NCBI RefSeq assembly: GCF_014839805.1
Contig: NC_051121.1
Span: 7,299,116 to 7,363,115, forward strand
Direction of reading: 5' to 3'
DNA: 64,000 nt
Source: Manduca sexta
Taxonomy: Eukaryota > Arthropoda > Insecta > Lepidoptera > Sphingidae
Within the stretch, counting starts at the first letter, position 1, and every line of letters starts with the position of its first letter. The notes under the pieces were generated by a model, which had not been told where the DNA came from, did no database searches, and was given only the letters and a program-made list of their open reading frames with translations. A program made the position numbers and the translations under genes. Shown piece by piece: positions 1 through 11,769 of the stretch.

Positions 1-11
1 GCCAAAGATTT

Positions 12-268
12 TAATTGTTCGACTTTTGACTCAATCATCGACTAAGTTCTCAGCCAGTTCATGGCTCATGATAATTGGCAAGACTTTATTAGAGCTAGGT
101 ACTAGAATAATGTGGTGACAAGCCTCCGGGGGTACGTGCAACTCTTGTGCTGTTTGAGTCAAACTACTTTTCTAATTGTTTGACTTTTGAGTCAATTATC
201 GACTAAGTTCTCAGCCAGTTCATGGGTCATGATAATTATCAAGGCTTTATTTAAGCTATACACTAGAA
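12..268. repeat. Imperfect tandem duplication, period 161 bp
   Basis: Two copies of about 96 bp (12-107 and 173-268) share an almost identical core, including the word CGACTAAGTTCTCAGCCAGT. A spacer of about 65 bp separates them. The copies differ at scattered positions, so the duplication is not very recent. It lies in kibra intron 1. No coding content was seen. Confidence 0.8.
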
Positions 269-2700
269 GAATCTAAAAGGTTATTGTTATTAACATAAAG
301 TCCTTCACAACACGTAAGCAGTTGCATTTTAACAAGACTCCAGGCTTATAAGTCTTTATAACTGATAATTCGATCAACATTGTATCTAGTACCAATGAAT
401 ACTCAACTTTAGCCCTCAAATACATTTTATTATCATCTGCGTACTAAATATTCTTTTGTTTGATTCCTGAACCCACCTACGTTTTCAAATTCTCCGTCAC
501 CGTGTTTCCGACACGTTTTTGCAATTTAATTACCTACCATAAATCAATGTGTAACGGTATAAAAACACGGGAAAATACGTTTATCATTCTAATATTTTGT
601 GCGTAAATCGTTGGACATGGTAGCCACTGGACACCTGTCTAGACGTAAGCAAATTTAGTGACGTCATCTTTTCTTCTGGTATAAAAATATTTCTTTACCT
701 AAAGGCAACCAAGAACAGTGCTAACGGAAAAATAATATAATTCTCATGACTTAAAAAATTCTAAAACAACTCATGATAAAAATCATAATATACGCAATGA
801 AGAATATGTAAACATGTGTAATAACACTAGGGCTATTCCTATTGATATCGAAATAATAGAATTAGAGATACAAAAACAAGAAAAATGATGGTGTTATAAA
901 ATATAGCAGTCATTTGAATGCATAGAAAAGAAGCGAAAGTAGAAAAAAAAACAGTATTTGTAGTCATAGAAATGTGTGTTGCGTGATACCAATATACGTA
1001 AAGACAAAAATGGCTTAATTTTACTCTCAATAAACACTATTTCGTATAAATTTTTACCCTAAGGATATCCTATAAACCACGTTACGCGGCCGAAGCCCCG
1101 ACCGTACATAAAATCTTTAAAAGATAAATCTCAGGGCTCGTATAAAATGTCGCTGTAAATCTAAATACACTAATTCGATTAAAACAAAAGCTTTACGGCC
1201 ATTTTAATTTATAGTTATATCTTTGTTTTGAACCTATTAAATGATATTAAAACTCATTCACAGTCGAACCGGTATATTTACATACGTTGAAAATTCTTAA
1301 ATTCATATCTTATATTAAACTTTAAACATTGTAATCGCTGCTCTAAGACATCTGTTTAAAGGTGGTCATTCGACCATCGCTTGTTAAAACTGGTTATGTT
1401 TTATTACCTTGAAAATTCAACTACAATTTAAAATATATTTATAAATACGTTTTTACTTTCTCTAACTTATGTTTTGGTTATAGATGACAGTACTGATCAA
1501 GGCGTTAAATATTGTGAAAATGAGACAATTTCCGTTTTATATACAGCAGATATTCGTAACGAAATATGCTACGATATTAAAGAGTATTAAGCTACAATCA
1601 GAAATCCTTAAGTTATCACACAAAATTTCAACACTGGAATGCAAAGTTTGAAAATAAATTAATGTACAGTTGTATAATGAAATTGCACAAATCACATATG
1701 TAATTGAAACCACATTAATAGTAACAAATATATTAACGACATGTTTGGCATTCAAAAATCACTATGCAAATATGGAATGTTTGTGTGCTAGAATGTGGAA
1801 AAGCAATCAACTGGCTACATTGCGACAACGAATGCCGCCCTCGGTAGTACAGAATGTTAACCAGGGCTGCCAACTGAACAATTTTCCCCAGAATTAGGTA
1901 AATCCCCGAAGTTACGAACGCGGCATTTAATCCTTTTTTTATAAGTTGAATCTTCCCTGTTGGTTGTTTATAGTATGATAAGTAAATACTATATATTGTT
2001 GAAAATAAAATACAGTCATTTCTGCTTATCCCATCGGATGCACAGCGCGGTATAGAGCGCTAAAGCGAAGTTATCGCTCACCTTTCAAGCCGGTGACTTT
2101 CCCAGCGATTGGTACGGTAGAAAGTAAAACATTATGCCAAGCACACACAGAGTCCGGTCGCATCGCAATATATATCCGACAATAAACTCGGAGTTTTAAA
2201 AAAACATTTATAACTGAGCAAAATATATTTGTATAGATATACTCATACAGATTTTAAAGTGGCGTTGTATGAATTATTTTAGACGCTGTAATTTTAATGA
2301 TATCTTTTTATTCAGTACGAAAGATTTAGAAGTCATCCTACTGCGTCACGAGTAAAGCCAACCTCGAGATATAGACCATAAGAATAAAAAAAAAACAATT
2401 TTCTACAAATTTCACCAATTTCGAATAGATCAAAGATAATCAATTCAAAAAATCGCTCGCACAGACACGCCTTATGCTATGTCTCGCGATATTTCATTGT
2501 GTACAGCCTTAACCAACCGGCGCCGCTCACACGCGTTGGATCGATACCGGAAACTAACAACAAACTATCATATCGCTTCCGCAGATTGTTACATTCCACA
2601 ACATCATGTCTTCAATGAACGATTTCAAAACATCTTCATTGATGCCAACGTCAATTATGTACATTGTCAAAGGGTGATCTTAAAATGAAAAGGGCTCCGT
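269..2700. other. Kibra intron 1, unremarkable AT-rich stretch
   Basis: Short open frames here (up to about 75 codons) have low-complexity, AT-driven composition and no recognisable domain. A somewhat GC-richer patch at about 2030-2170 has no identifiable function. I see no exon, RNA gene or defined repeat. Confidence 0.5.
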
Positions 2701-2740
2701 TCATATTAGTTCAATCTACCAAAAAAATGTTTTGTAACTT

Positions 2741-2908
2741 TAGATTTAGTAACAATCATGTTCAACTAAGTCAACTTTAATATTGCCAATTAGGCCCTAG
2801 CCGATTCTTATGAGCTGTCTCCCAAAAAATAATTTTGTGACTAGATTTAGTAACAATCATGTGCAATTAAGTCAACTTTAATATAGCCAATTAGGCTCTA
2901 GCCCATAT
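2741..2908. repeat. Imperfect tandem duplication, period about 101 bp
   Basis: The segment starting TAGATTTAGTAACAATCATG at 2741 recurs at 2842. Both copies are followed by matching AAGTCAACTTTAATAT and CCAATTAGGC words, with several substitutions between them. It is non-coding and lies in kibra intron 1. Confidence 0.75.
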
Positions 2909-5900
2909 TATACCCGTAATGTAACATAAATTCTTGGCAAAGTTATGACAGCCACAATATTCAAACCAGAACCAGGACAAAATGACACAACTATGTAATT
3001 AAAACAAATCAATACGCCATTAAGACTCGACGATCTATACCCGTTCACAATCATTAACGTAGACGAGTTTCGAAGGTGTGTGAAATGACTTGTTGCATAT
3101 TTACGCCTACGCCCAGCAAAACCTCGTCAACAATTTATTCAAAATCAAGGATTTGTGCCCGTTCGCTGTTTTGTCCTTAGATATTTGATTTTGATACGAA
3201 AATGGGTAGTGTTTTACCCGTATTTTTAACGTTTATATTTACCGGTATCCTATACATACATTTTACATTCTCCACGCATTTTTGTTGTTGTCATTTCGGT
3301 ATTTACTCTACTTTTCAATATATCTCTCACACACTCCTCTACACTGTAATTTAAATAAATCAAACCTAATTTTTATACCAACATAAAAACATACGTACTG
3401 CCAACACTCAACAGCGAAGGAAACATAAAACAGGCAGCATTCTTTAGTCTAGCCGTCCTCAGATGTTAATCAAACACTCTTATGCAAATCAGACGTGGTT
3501 ATTCAATTTTATGACCGCTGACAGTCATGGCGGCTATTTATCAACACCCTGTATGGGTTAAGGTATCGGGTTGTGACGTTAGAAAATAAATTAACGGGAA
3601 GTGCGGTTATTTTGAATTTTAAAATTGGAATATTATTGAAAAATTATATTATATTATGACAGTCTGGATTATGGAATAACTTTAATACTGATATCTATAG
3701 ATTTTTGGGTAAATTTAGAGACTAGTGGTAATTAAAAGGATAAGCAATATTAAAAAGAACTCGAAAAAAAATTTATATCAACACTAAAAGCGAAATATCT
3801 GGTCAGTGTTAACCACCTATGTTCACAGGAATCCGTTCCTATACAGACCAACACGGACATTTCCGTCATTCTGTTAACTTTTGCAATAATTCCAAACTTT
3901 CCCCGATTTCGTAGTTGTATGGCAACCCGAGAAATACCATTTAAACATACCGAAGTCCGCTATGTCGACACCATATTTTGCAAGTTTATCACGCTCGCTT
4001 CTCACATGTCATGGTGCTTACGCTATGCGTTAAGCTTATACAAAGAAAATAAACCGCCGGATTATTTGAAATGTCATGATACCAGATTCCTAGGATTTAG
4101 AATTCACGGAATTATCCCCGGAATATCAGTAAATTCTAAATTCAAATTTTGAATTTTTAAAATACCTTTGTATTAAAAATTACGAACGTTATTAGAATTA
4201 TAATTCCTTATCGAGTGTAAAATATTAAGCTTAAAATAGCAACATAAAAAACAAGTATGGCGTCGGAAAACGCACCTGTCAATAACATTTTTAAGGTATG
4301 CGTAATACACATTACGTCATTCCACAAAGCCAAAACACCAAAAACAGATACGATGTTGCACGATTACGACACACACGAAACAACAACAATTTATTTATAA
4401 CCATGTATTTAAGTTTTGACTAGATTCAAGTTATATCACAAGCCAGACCTTTAATTAAATTTTAAATATGAAACAAACGCAATTAGCCTATTTTACTAGT
4501 AATCACCTCTGTTTAGAACCACGGGAAAAATCAATTTGGAACGCTACAGAAGTTTTAACAGACCCATGATTTGGACCTTTACTTAACAGTTTCAAAGCTA
4601 AATTATTATGATGTCGGTCTATATGGCTATTCGGCTCAGGAATACAGAAGATCCTTTACAATTTAAGTATTTTATCCTCTTCCAAATTTCATGTACACGC
4701 GTATTGGTAGCAAAAATTTAAATCATCGACCCTACTCCAACCTCAATAAGGTTCAGCTTACAAAATGACCCTAACGCATTTCGCATTCGAAGCAATTCAG
4801 CCATAATGTGTGGGCGATAAATAACGCACCAAAAGCATATGCATAATTAGTAGGTAAACAACAGCTTTATGACGAAATAGAGATAACAACGGAATGCCAA
4901 TTCTGATTAGGAATGAGAGCAGCAACATTTATCGCATACTCGTAGATAACTCACAAACACGCGTGATTTTATATTAATTTACATTATTGTTGATAACATA
5001 GTTTTATTCAAGTGGTTATAAACGTTTCTATCCGTCCTCCCTTAAGTAATGTATAATATTTGACTAGTATTTTACGATGCTTAAAAAACAAATGCATAGC
5101 GGATTTGACCGAAATTTACACTCTAAAACCTACCCAATTTCCATATTAACAAAACTCTTTGTTAATCAAAAACGTAGATTGTATCGTGCGGACGTCTGGC
5201 GGTAACCCCAAGGACATATATCCGCGCGGTATGCGCTGAATAAACAACTACACTCGCCGCGCCCTCACAGTTTCCACGAAGCATTTTACAAATCCGTACG
5301 CTAGCCTACATTGTTTGTTTGGATGTTCGAAAAAATTCCGTTACTTTTAGTTTAGACCATATTTTTAGGCATTTTGTGATCTAATTGACATACTATGTAT
5401 CATAATTTTGTATAAAGACTTTATAGTCATACAAAATCGAGGCAATGCACCTGAATATGGCAATTATAAACGAAAAATAAACAATGACGGTAATGATTCT
5501 TACGTATTTGGTTTTGTATGACGCACAAGCGCTGATATTTGCAGGGTTTTTGTAATTTTATAACGGATTTAACGCAGTAACCGCAAATGTAACGAGTACA
5601 CAATTGTTTTATAATTGTATTTGGAGCCCAAAAAAGGACTCATGTTACTCTCATCCTTTACTAACAATTATTAAGTACTGTAATAGTATTCTAGATTGTC
5701 CATAAATTACGTCATGTCATTGGTGTTATAAGACGTCTTTCTTAAAATAAAAAGTGCCAAGTGTGTATTATATTATTAAGAATATTTCCCATTTAAATAT
5801 CTAAGCAACCTTATTAGTTACAGGAGCCAAGAGGTGATTTTTTTAAGTTATATTAAACGGAAGAGTACACTCGTATCAAAAAGTATGCCATTTTTCAATT

Positions 5901-6838
5901 TAACCATGCAAATTATGAAACTTTGACAATTTTCATCAGGAATCAATGACTCGTTAACATGACTTAGTTTACAATGAACTAGAATAGAGTTAAACTGGAT
6001 TCCAAAAACTCAATGGAATAAGTCTTTAACACTTAAACGAATATAATGAAGTAAAGTCAAGAAACTCGGTAAAATGCCCAGCCCTTTTTGCGTTACGGTT
6101 GGCGGCGCTGCCCGGCTCGCTTCCTACGTGGGAAGCACATACTTGGGTTACACAATCTTGTGAGGATAGTTACGTTGCGCACGCACAGACACTCTTTAAC
6201 AAACATTTGAGTAATTACCTTTTGAGACCTTTTACTTAGTTTTTCCGAAGCTTGTTTAGTTAGAGGTCTTAAGGATCTTGAACAGTCTATTCCTAGTCAA
6301 GAGACATTTTAATAAAATGGCCATTTGAATATTAAGCCTGAGATTTTGTCAGCTTGTCACCACTTCACTTCACTTTTCAAGGTTTCTAATATCATTTTCT
6401 GCTTCTACACCTTCAAAGTCTAAAAATTCTTTTAAAATACCTAGAGCTTCATTTAATATAAAAAAATATATTCAGAACTAATTTCCTTTCAATAAATTAG
6501 TTATCTTTATTCAACTCGTTTACTACTTCTAATTTTTGTCCTTCCAATTGGTTTAAGCATTCATTCTGATATTCTCCCCTCCTATGTATTTGCAAAAATA
6601 AAACAATGGCTGGGATTGAATAATATGTTATTAGTCATGCCGCGACCGCAACGATGCGCGGCGTGTCACCCATTTTTCCCACACCGACCCGCCCCGAGTC
6701 GCGCCATCGTGTGGATTTCACTCAAACATACAATTATGCATCGACATGTCCAAGTTATTGCGACTCCGCTTTCACGCAGTACGTCAATCTATAACGTGAC
6801 CAATGTTACCGTATCCTGACAAAACAAATTCAATTTAC
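2909..6838. other. Kibra intron 1, no assigned feature
   Basis: AT-rich DNA with small GC-richer patches (about 5180-5300 and 6085-6185) but no splice-flanked coding exon that I can recognise on either strand. In particular, no minus-strand segment resembles the second WW domain or coiled coil expected of the next kibra exons. Confidence 0.45.
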
Positions 6839-7140
6839 TGGTGGTAGGTCTCTCATATGTGAGAGTTCTCCTGGTCAGGTACTACCGCAATGTCTATTTC
6901 TGCCGCCAAGCAGTAGTGTATAGTCAATGTTGTGTTCTGGTTTGAACGACATTGTACCCAGTTTAACTACTGGACATAATGAGATTTAACATCTCACGTC
7001 TCAGGATGGCGAGCGCAGTTGAATACCAGATAATACTTTGTAATGCAAGGTGTTGGATGGTGTTTCTTCTGTTTATGGGCGGTCGTATCGCTTACCGTCA
7101 GGCGAACGGAAGCTCGTCTCGTCATTCAAAGCAATAAAAA
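6839..7140 (+). repeat. SINE-like family B, copy 1 (near full length)
   Basis: Begins with the family head GGTGGTAGGTCTCTCATATG, carries a B-box-like GGTTTGAAC at about 6941, and ends with the conserved 3' part (TTATGGGCGGTCGTATCGCT... GCAATAAAAA). The same sequence recurs at about 12840, 21806, 27755, 52863, 62198 and 63831, so this is an interspersed family. The A-rich 3' end and B-box-like word suggest a Pol III-derived SINE. That is inference. Confidence 0.85.
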
Positions 7141-10100
7141 TACTAATATACCCGAAATAATTCTTATTTTTATGTAAATTTCAAACATTACGTTCACCCT
7201 GACTGCACTATTTACACTCTATGACATTTCCCGACCTTCCCCAACAGTTTCCAAGATGGCCACCCTGGAACGCATACAGACAATGACCCACGCAGTGAAA
7301 CCGTGCAGAAACAATTAAAATAATAAACGAACACACGTATTGTGAGTTCCCATTAATCGAAGCTATCATTGTCTCGACGCTTCCGCGATGGCACAGTTTT
7401 TCCAACACACAATGGTTAGCTGTCGAACGCGCGTTATTATCGTTTTGCACTTTTTACTTGTTACGTATTGAGGGGACGGAGCGAGGTGTTATTTGTAGGT
7501 ATCAATATCAGTAGCTCAGCTTGTAGGCATACGTTAAAATGTGCTTACGGGTCAAATCTGAGGAAAACCCATGGTTTTCCTATTATAGCTACGTACTCAA
7601 TATTCATATACATAAATAATACAGTTTTGTTCATACATTTTGTAATGATCAGTGATTATTTTTAACTTACTCTATTATAGTGGGTCCGTATTCCCCGTCA
7701 TCTCTACTAAATACGCACTCGATTGCTTATCATGTTTGATCTGCGAAAACCGCAAAAGTCTCATTCGCACGCAAGCCTTGTTACTGAGGCATATTCGAGG
7801 CATTTATTGCTTTAAGCATGGTGTCTTAGTTCCAACGACACTATAAAGATAATATAATCATTGTGAATGGTGTATAGAAAAAGGGCATTTAGGTGAAAAA
7901 ATAATGCCTCTATCGTCTGTTGATTTGTCCAAAATTATAAAAAATTATATTATCACTCCCTATAAATGTTTTCTACAGTTTTTCTTTGTATATTGAGCGT
8001 GATGGTACAGTATTGACAATACACGTTTTAAATTATCTGATAAATGTTTAGCATGTAATGTAAACACTTTAAAAGTCATCAAAATACAAACTACATGAAC
8101 ATAAATCATCATTATGGATACATAAAAAAACACGCTGTATACACAAAAGAATGAACCAAAAAACTAATACCAGTATTCTTAATTGGCAGCAATATTTCAC
8201 AGTAACGGGAAATTACATAGTTTTTTTTTTGTATAATTTAAAGACGATCATTAGTACGGTGTATACATATCTAAAATGAGACGATTACATCTGCCAGTCA
8301 AAATGCCAGGTCCGGTGAACCGACAACATTCCTTACCAAGGTAAATAATTTCATTCGGTGTTCGTACAGAGCCATGGCTAGCAACGGCTGACGTGAGCTC
8401 ACATTTTTCATATACGTTTGTTGTGGAAACTTCTAGACGAAAATGTAATGCATTTATAAACACATAGTAATTGCATTGAGATCAAAGATTCAACGGAAAG
8501 AAACGCGACTGCATTCTCTAAAATACGTCTTCAAGCTAGCACAAAAAGATTTCTACTTGTGCTTAGAAATGATTTTCTGTCATATTTAATCCGTTAAGCT
8601 TTTACTTCGTACTCAACTGGCTTCAACTCTTGACCTTGTTAAGTACCTAGCAATCATTCAAGCATTAAACACGCAGATACGAAGTTTTAGCATTTTTATG
8701 ACACATATAGATTTAGACCCCTCGTATAAGGTTAACTGCGTGTGCCCGAGACGCGGCCGGGCTATTTTTAGCATTAATAAATTGTCTTACTGTTCACTTT
8801 ATTGTTTCGCACAAGTTAGATGTGAATATCACTGGCGATAGCGTACTAGGTCAGTTTTGACGTGTTGCTTTCATCAAACGAATTTCCACAATATTTTTAA
8901 GTTAATATGCACATAATAATTAATTATTGGGGTCATTTAAAGAAATTATACTTATCACAATTACATTACTTAACTCTCGACTCAACAATGTTTCTCGAAT
9001 AATAATAATTTAAAATATCTATTGTAGACGATAAATCTAGATCCAAAACATAATTTCCTTATTGGGACATGCCCTTAAGTGAATGAACTCCAAAACGAAC
9101 ATTAAACACTAAAACGCACCAATCAGCGACGACAGACATCTGATAAGGTGCAGACGAAAAAAACCGATGTGCTAAGTTAGTGAGCGAGTCTCAAATAACC
9201 ATACGGCAAGGAGCGCGCGGAATGCAGCTCGCAAAACCGTTCAATAAAAATACCACTTTATGTTTCCTGTGTCAGCGATGAATTTTATTGTGGTGTCAAT
9301 GTACCGGCTCCAGAATCTTTCGATTCTTGATGCAATTTAATCCACATTTTATGCATCGATGTATGCGATTCCACTTGTACTGGATATGGCAATAATGTCA
9401 CAACGCTGGAACCGAGCACAAATTCCAATGGCTCTGGCTGGGTTAGTGGGATTTAAATGGAGTTTATTATAATGTATTTAGCAACAACGCCTAGATTTAA
9501 TGTAGTGTTGGCCTGCGAAACTGGTGAGTTCCTAGATTGAATTTCTAGGTTGATCATGTAAATTTGTTTTTTGACTCGAAAAATCGTGTCAATTAGATAG
9601 GACTGAAATTGTTTATGTGATGAAACTCCTAGGTGGTGATGGGTTTACAGATCTGCTTAATTAAACATGAGGGATTAAGGGCATCACATTATAGGATGGG
9701 AATGAGCTCGATAACTCTCTTTAGGACCCTACAAAGGTTCTGATTTTCGTTTGCATTAGCTTCTATATGTTCAATATCACAATATTCATTGGTTTTACAT
9801 ATTTACTTTTCTGTTTTATAATTATATTCTGTTCCCAGTGACATAAAGTTGAATTATTCAATAACCATTCGTTTTATTCACATTTGTCCATATCCGAGAC
9901 ATTCTTTCGTTGACATTAAGTGAAATGTTCTTTATTTCAGTTGCACGCTTGATATGCTTATATAACCCGTTCACATGCAACGAAACTCCATTAGCAAACA
10001 AAACTTCCTCTCATTACCGATCTTTTAATTCCATTTAAGCACACTGCCGAGCAAGCTTTAATTATTGGCAACTATATTTTAAACTGCTTTGGGGAAGAAA

Positions 10101-10190
10101 TGAAGTTGTAGGTCAGGAATTTGCAAATATTACTTTTCAATGGCTCGTAGACCATCCATTGGCGTTAATTAAACAGTTGAGAGGCTCTCC
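7141..10190. other. Kibra intron 1, no assigned feature
   Basis: Open frames at 7208-7450 (minus), 7468-7846 (plus) and 8251-8463 (minus) look random: no domain, no splice-flanked extension and no codon bias. A GC-richer patch lies at about 9150-9240. Nothing else was recognised. Confidence 0.45.
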
Positions 10191-10196
10191 GTCTCG

Positions 10197-10326
10197 ACAG
10201 CTGCAGCTGTAACGTTTTTAAGGCCAATTTTTCGAGACAATGGTGCAGGTGCAGCATAAACTATTGTAAATAGATACGGCGAGAGACATGATCGGTATTT
10301 AATAGGGATGTGTTGTGCAGCACCTG
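10197..10326. promoter_or_regulatory. E-box cluster in kibra intron 1
   Basis: A perfect 14-bp palindrome, ACAGCTGCAGCTGT (10197-10210), contains two abutting CAGCTG E-boxes. CAGGTG follows at 10246-10251 and CACCTG at 10321-10326, giving four class-A bHLH-type sites in 130 bp on the left edge of the GC-rich island. An enhancer role is inferred from site clustering and proximity to the first exon only. Confidence 0.4.
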
Positions 10327-10825
10327 TAGCTCAGTGAGGTGAAGGGGGTGCGCGAGCGGCGCGGGGTGGGTGTGCGGCGGCGCGGGCGCGGGGAGGTGCG
10401 CCGCTTTAGAAAGGCGCGACCATCGCCGCGAGCCCGGGCCGCGTTCTACGGCCTGTCATTCACACCGCGCAACTTGCCTATGCATTGCATTCCATCTCCC
10501 GCCGCTGTGTCCACGCATCGGGCCTGCACACACGTGCACCACGGCCCACGCCACACCGCCAGCCGCCACTCCGTCGCACTCGACGTACAAATGCTTCATC
10601 AAATTATTTGTGCGCCAGTTCAGTCAGTAACATTGCTATGAACCAGTTCCGTGGCCTCATTAGTCGCATTCGAAACACCGCTCACCGTACACGATCCCAC
10701 ACGAAATCGAGACGGCAATGCGCATTCCGAAGGATAACAAATGATAACCATAATTTGTGTTTAGCTCATTTGTTGTCACTAAATTGTGGAATGTCGTGTG
10801 AAATCGAGGTTATCGCACATTCCTA

Positions 10826-10838
10826 CCGCTAGAGGGCG
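10826..10838 (+). promoter_or_regulatory. CTCF-like motif
   Basis: CCGCTAGAGGGCG closely fits the animal CTCF core (CC-N-S-Y-AG-R-GGGC). It lies inside the GC-rich island, 220 bp from the 3' end of kibra exon 1. One motif match is weak evidence for an insulator. Confidence 0.3.
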
Positions 10839-11059
10839 ACGGCGGCGCGGCGAGCGAACAGTTTGTTTTTCACGATTTATTCTATTTTAGAACTACATTT
10901 AACACTTGCAACTTTATCAGTACAAACCGCACCACGGACACTTTTCACACGTACGCTGAGAGCACTCGAATTCAATCAGAAAACGTTACAAATCGCATTG
11001 GAATGTAAAGTTTTGACATGGGGCTCTTACGGGTTAACACTTCTCTTTGGAAAACTTAC

Positions 11060-11187
11060 CTGTCTCGCGGGTCGATCCACGTCGTTTTTCTGCTATTGTG
11101 GTCGATGAAATAGAGTTTCCCGTCAAAGTCCCTCGCGTAATCCCATCCGTCGGGCAAGGGTATCTCACCGTTTCGTCTCCTTGGCAT
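11060..11187 (-). CDS. kibra: Kibra (WWC family), first coding exon with WW domain 1
   Basis: On the minus strand an ATG at 11187-11185 opens 42 codons plus two bases, closing at a perfect GTAAGT donor (11059-11054), so the intron is phase 2. The peptide starts [20 protein letters not shown], followed by [20 protein letters not shown]. This is a complete WW domain (about residues 8-41) with both signature Trp (W15, W37), the Tyr-Phe pair and the terminal Pro. The LPDGW...DFDGK.YFIDHN...TTWIDPRD pattern is characteristic of the first WW domain of Kibra/WWC1. In Drosophila and mammals Kibra acts at the apical cortex with Merlin and Expanded, upstream of Hippo/Warts; its WW domains bind PPxY motifs. 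The second WW domain, coiled coil, C2 and aPKC-binding regions are absent from 1-11059 as far as I can see, so intron 1 exceeds 11 kb and only the N-terminus is in the window. Orientation is divergent from FAM114A, whose start codon is 5.5 kb away. Identity is confident; the 5' UTR extent is unknown. Confidence 0.93.
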
Positions 11188-11275
11188 ATTTCACTGATTA
11201 AATCCATTCAAACGTGTAACGAAGCACACTCGCGAACTAGCTATACGGCCATGTTGAATACCTCATTACGAGGTG

Positions 11276-11303
11276 TGACGTCACGCGGGATCGGCCAATG
11301 GCG
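11276..11303 (-). promoter_or_regulatory. Candidate kibra core-promoter elements: CRE palindrome and CCAAT/YY1-like box
   Basis: TGACGTCA at 11276-11283 is a perfect cAMP-response-element palindrome. GGCCAATGGCGGC follows at about 11292-11304, combining CCAAT with the ATGGCGGC core bound by YY1/Pho-type factors. Both lie 90-120 bp upstream of the kibra start codon on its own strand, in the CpG-rich island, where promoter elements are expected. No transcription start can be fixed from sequence. Confidence 0.4.
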
Positions 11304-11769
11304 GCGAAGGGCCCCCACGATGGAATGCGGCGCGTACGCGAGCGCGAACACAGAGCAGCGGCGCACGTCACTGCGACTACAGAGTGCACAAGCGACCGCA
11401 CCACGCGACCCCGCGGCTCTGACTGATCCCCGCCGCCGCGCCGCCACGTTATCACCGCACATGATAATATTCACTACCAGCAGTCAGCACCTACTGTCTA
11501 AATGCATTCCTCCATCGTCTAATGTTTACATTACATGGTCTACTAGCGGCGGACGGACGACGGACGACCGACGTCCGACGACGCCAATGTATGCTCACTG
11601 CTTTGCTATGTGCAGTGTAGTCTGCGCCTCAGACGCTGCGAAACGTACTGCCGATGTGCCGATGCGAGCAAAAACAACGTTACATACATACTCATTCAGT
11701 CTATTTACGATTCTCCTGTATAAATATGTACAGACGGCCGCGCTGTATACGTACAGCGCGCATTCCACA

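Larger units (their letters stand above)
10325..11660. promoter_or_regulatory. GC/CpG-rich island around the kibra first exon
   Basis: Base composition changes sharply from the AT-rich surroundings to runs such as GCGAGCGGCGCGG (from about 10350) and CGCCGCCGCGCCGCC (about 11428), with frequent CpG. The kibra first coding exon lies inside it. Long open frames crossing the island on both strands (up to 282 codons, 11047-11895 plus) come from the lack of AT-rich stops. The island most likely contains the kibra promoter, 5' UTR and intron-1 enhancers. Confidence 0.6.
10488..11766. promoter_or_regulatory. Cluster of eight Scalloped/TEAD-type motifs (CATTCC/GGAATG)
   Basis: Exact hexamers lie at 10488 (+), 10723 (+), 10788 (-), 10818 (+), 11000 (-), 11322 (-), 11505 (+) and 11761 (+), where + means CATTCC and - means GGAATG. 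From base frequencies about one or fewer would be expected in 1.3 kb. The cluster straddles the kibra first exon. CATTCC (M-CAT) is the core site of TEAD/Scalloped, the DNA-binding partner of Yorkie, and kibra is a reported Yorkie/Scalloped target in Drosophila. Binding here is inferred, not shown. Confidence 0.5.

Noticed and set aside
10339..10832. Three overlapping plus-strand open frames in the GC-rich island
   Set aside because: All three frames are open at once, which is a base-composition effect. The proteins are Arg/Pro/His-rich without domains.
1..11059. Search for kibra exon 2 (second WW domain) on the minus strand
   Set aside because: No minus-strand segment with a GW...YFIDH-type pattern and splice sites was found, so the exon is taken to lie outside the window.
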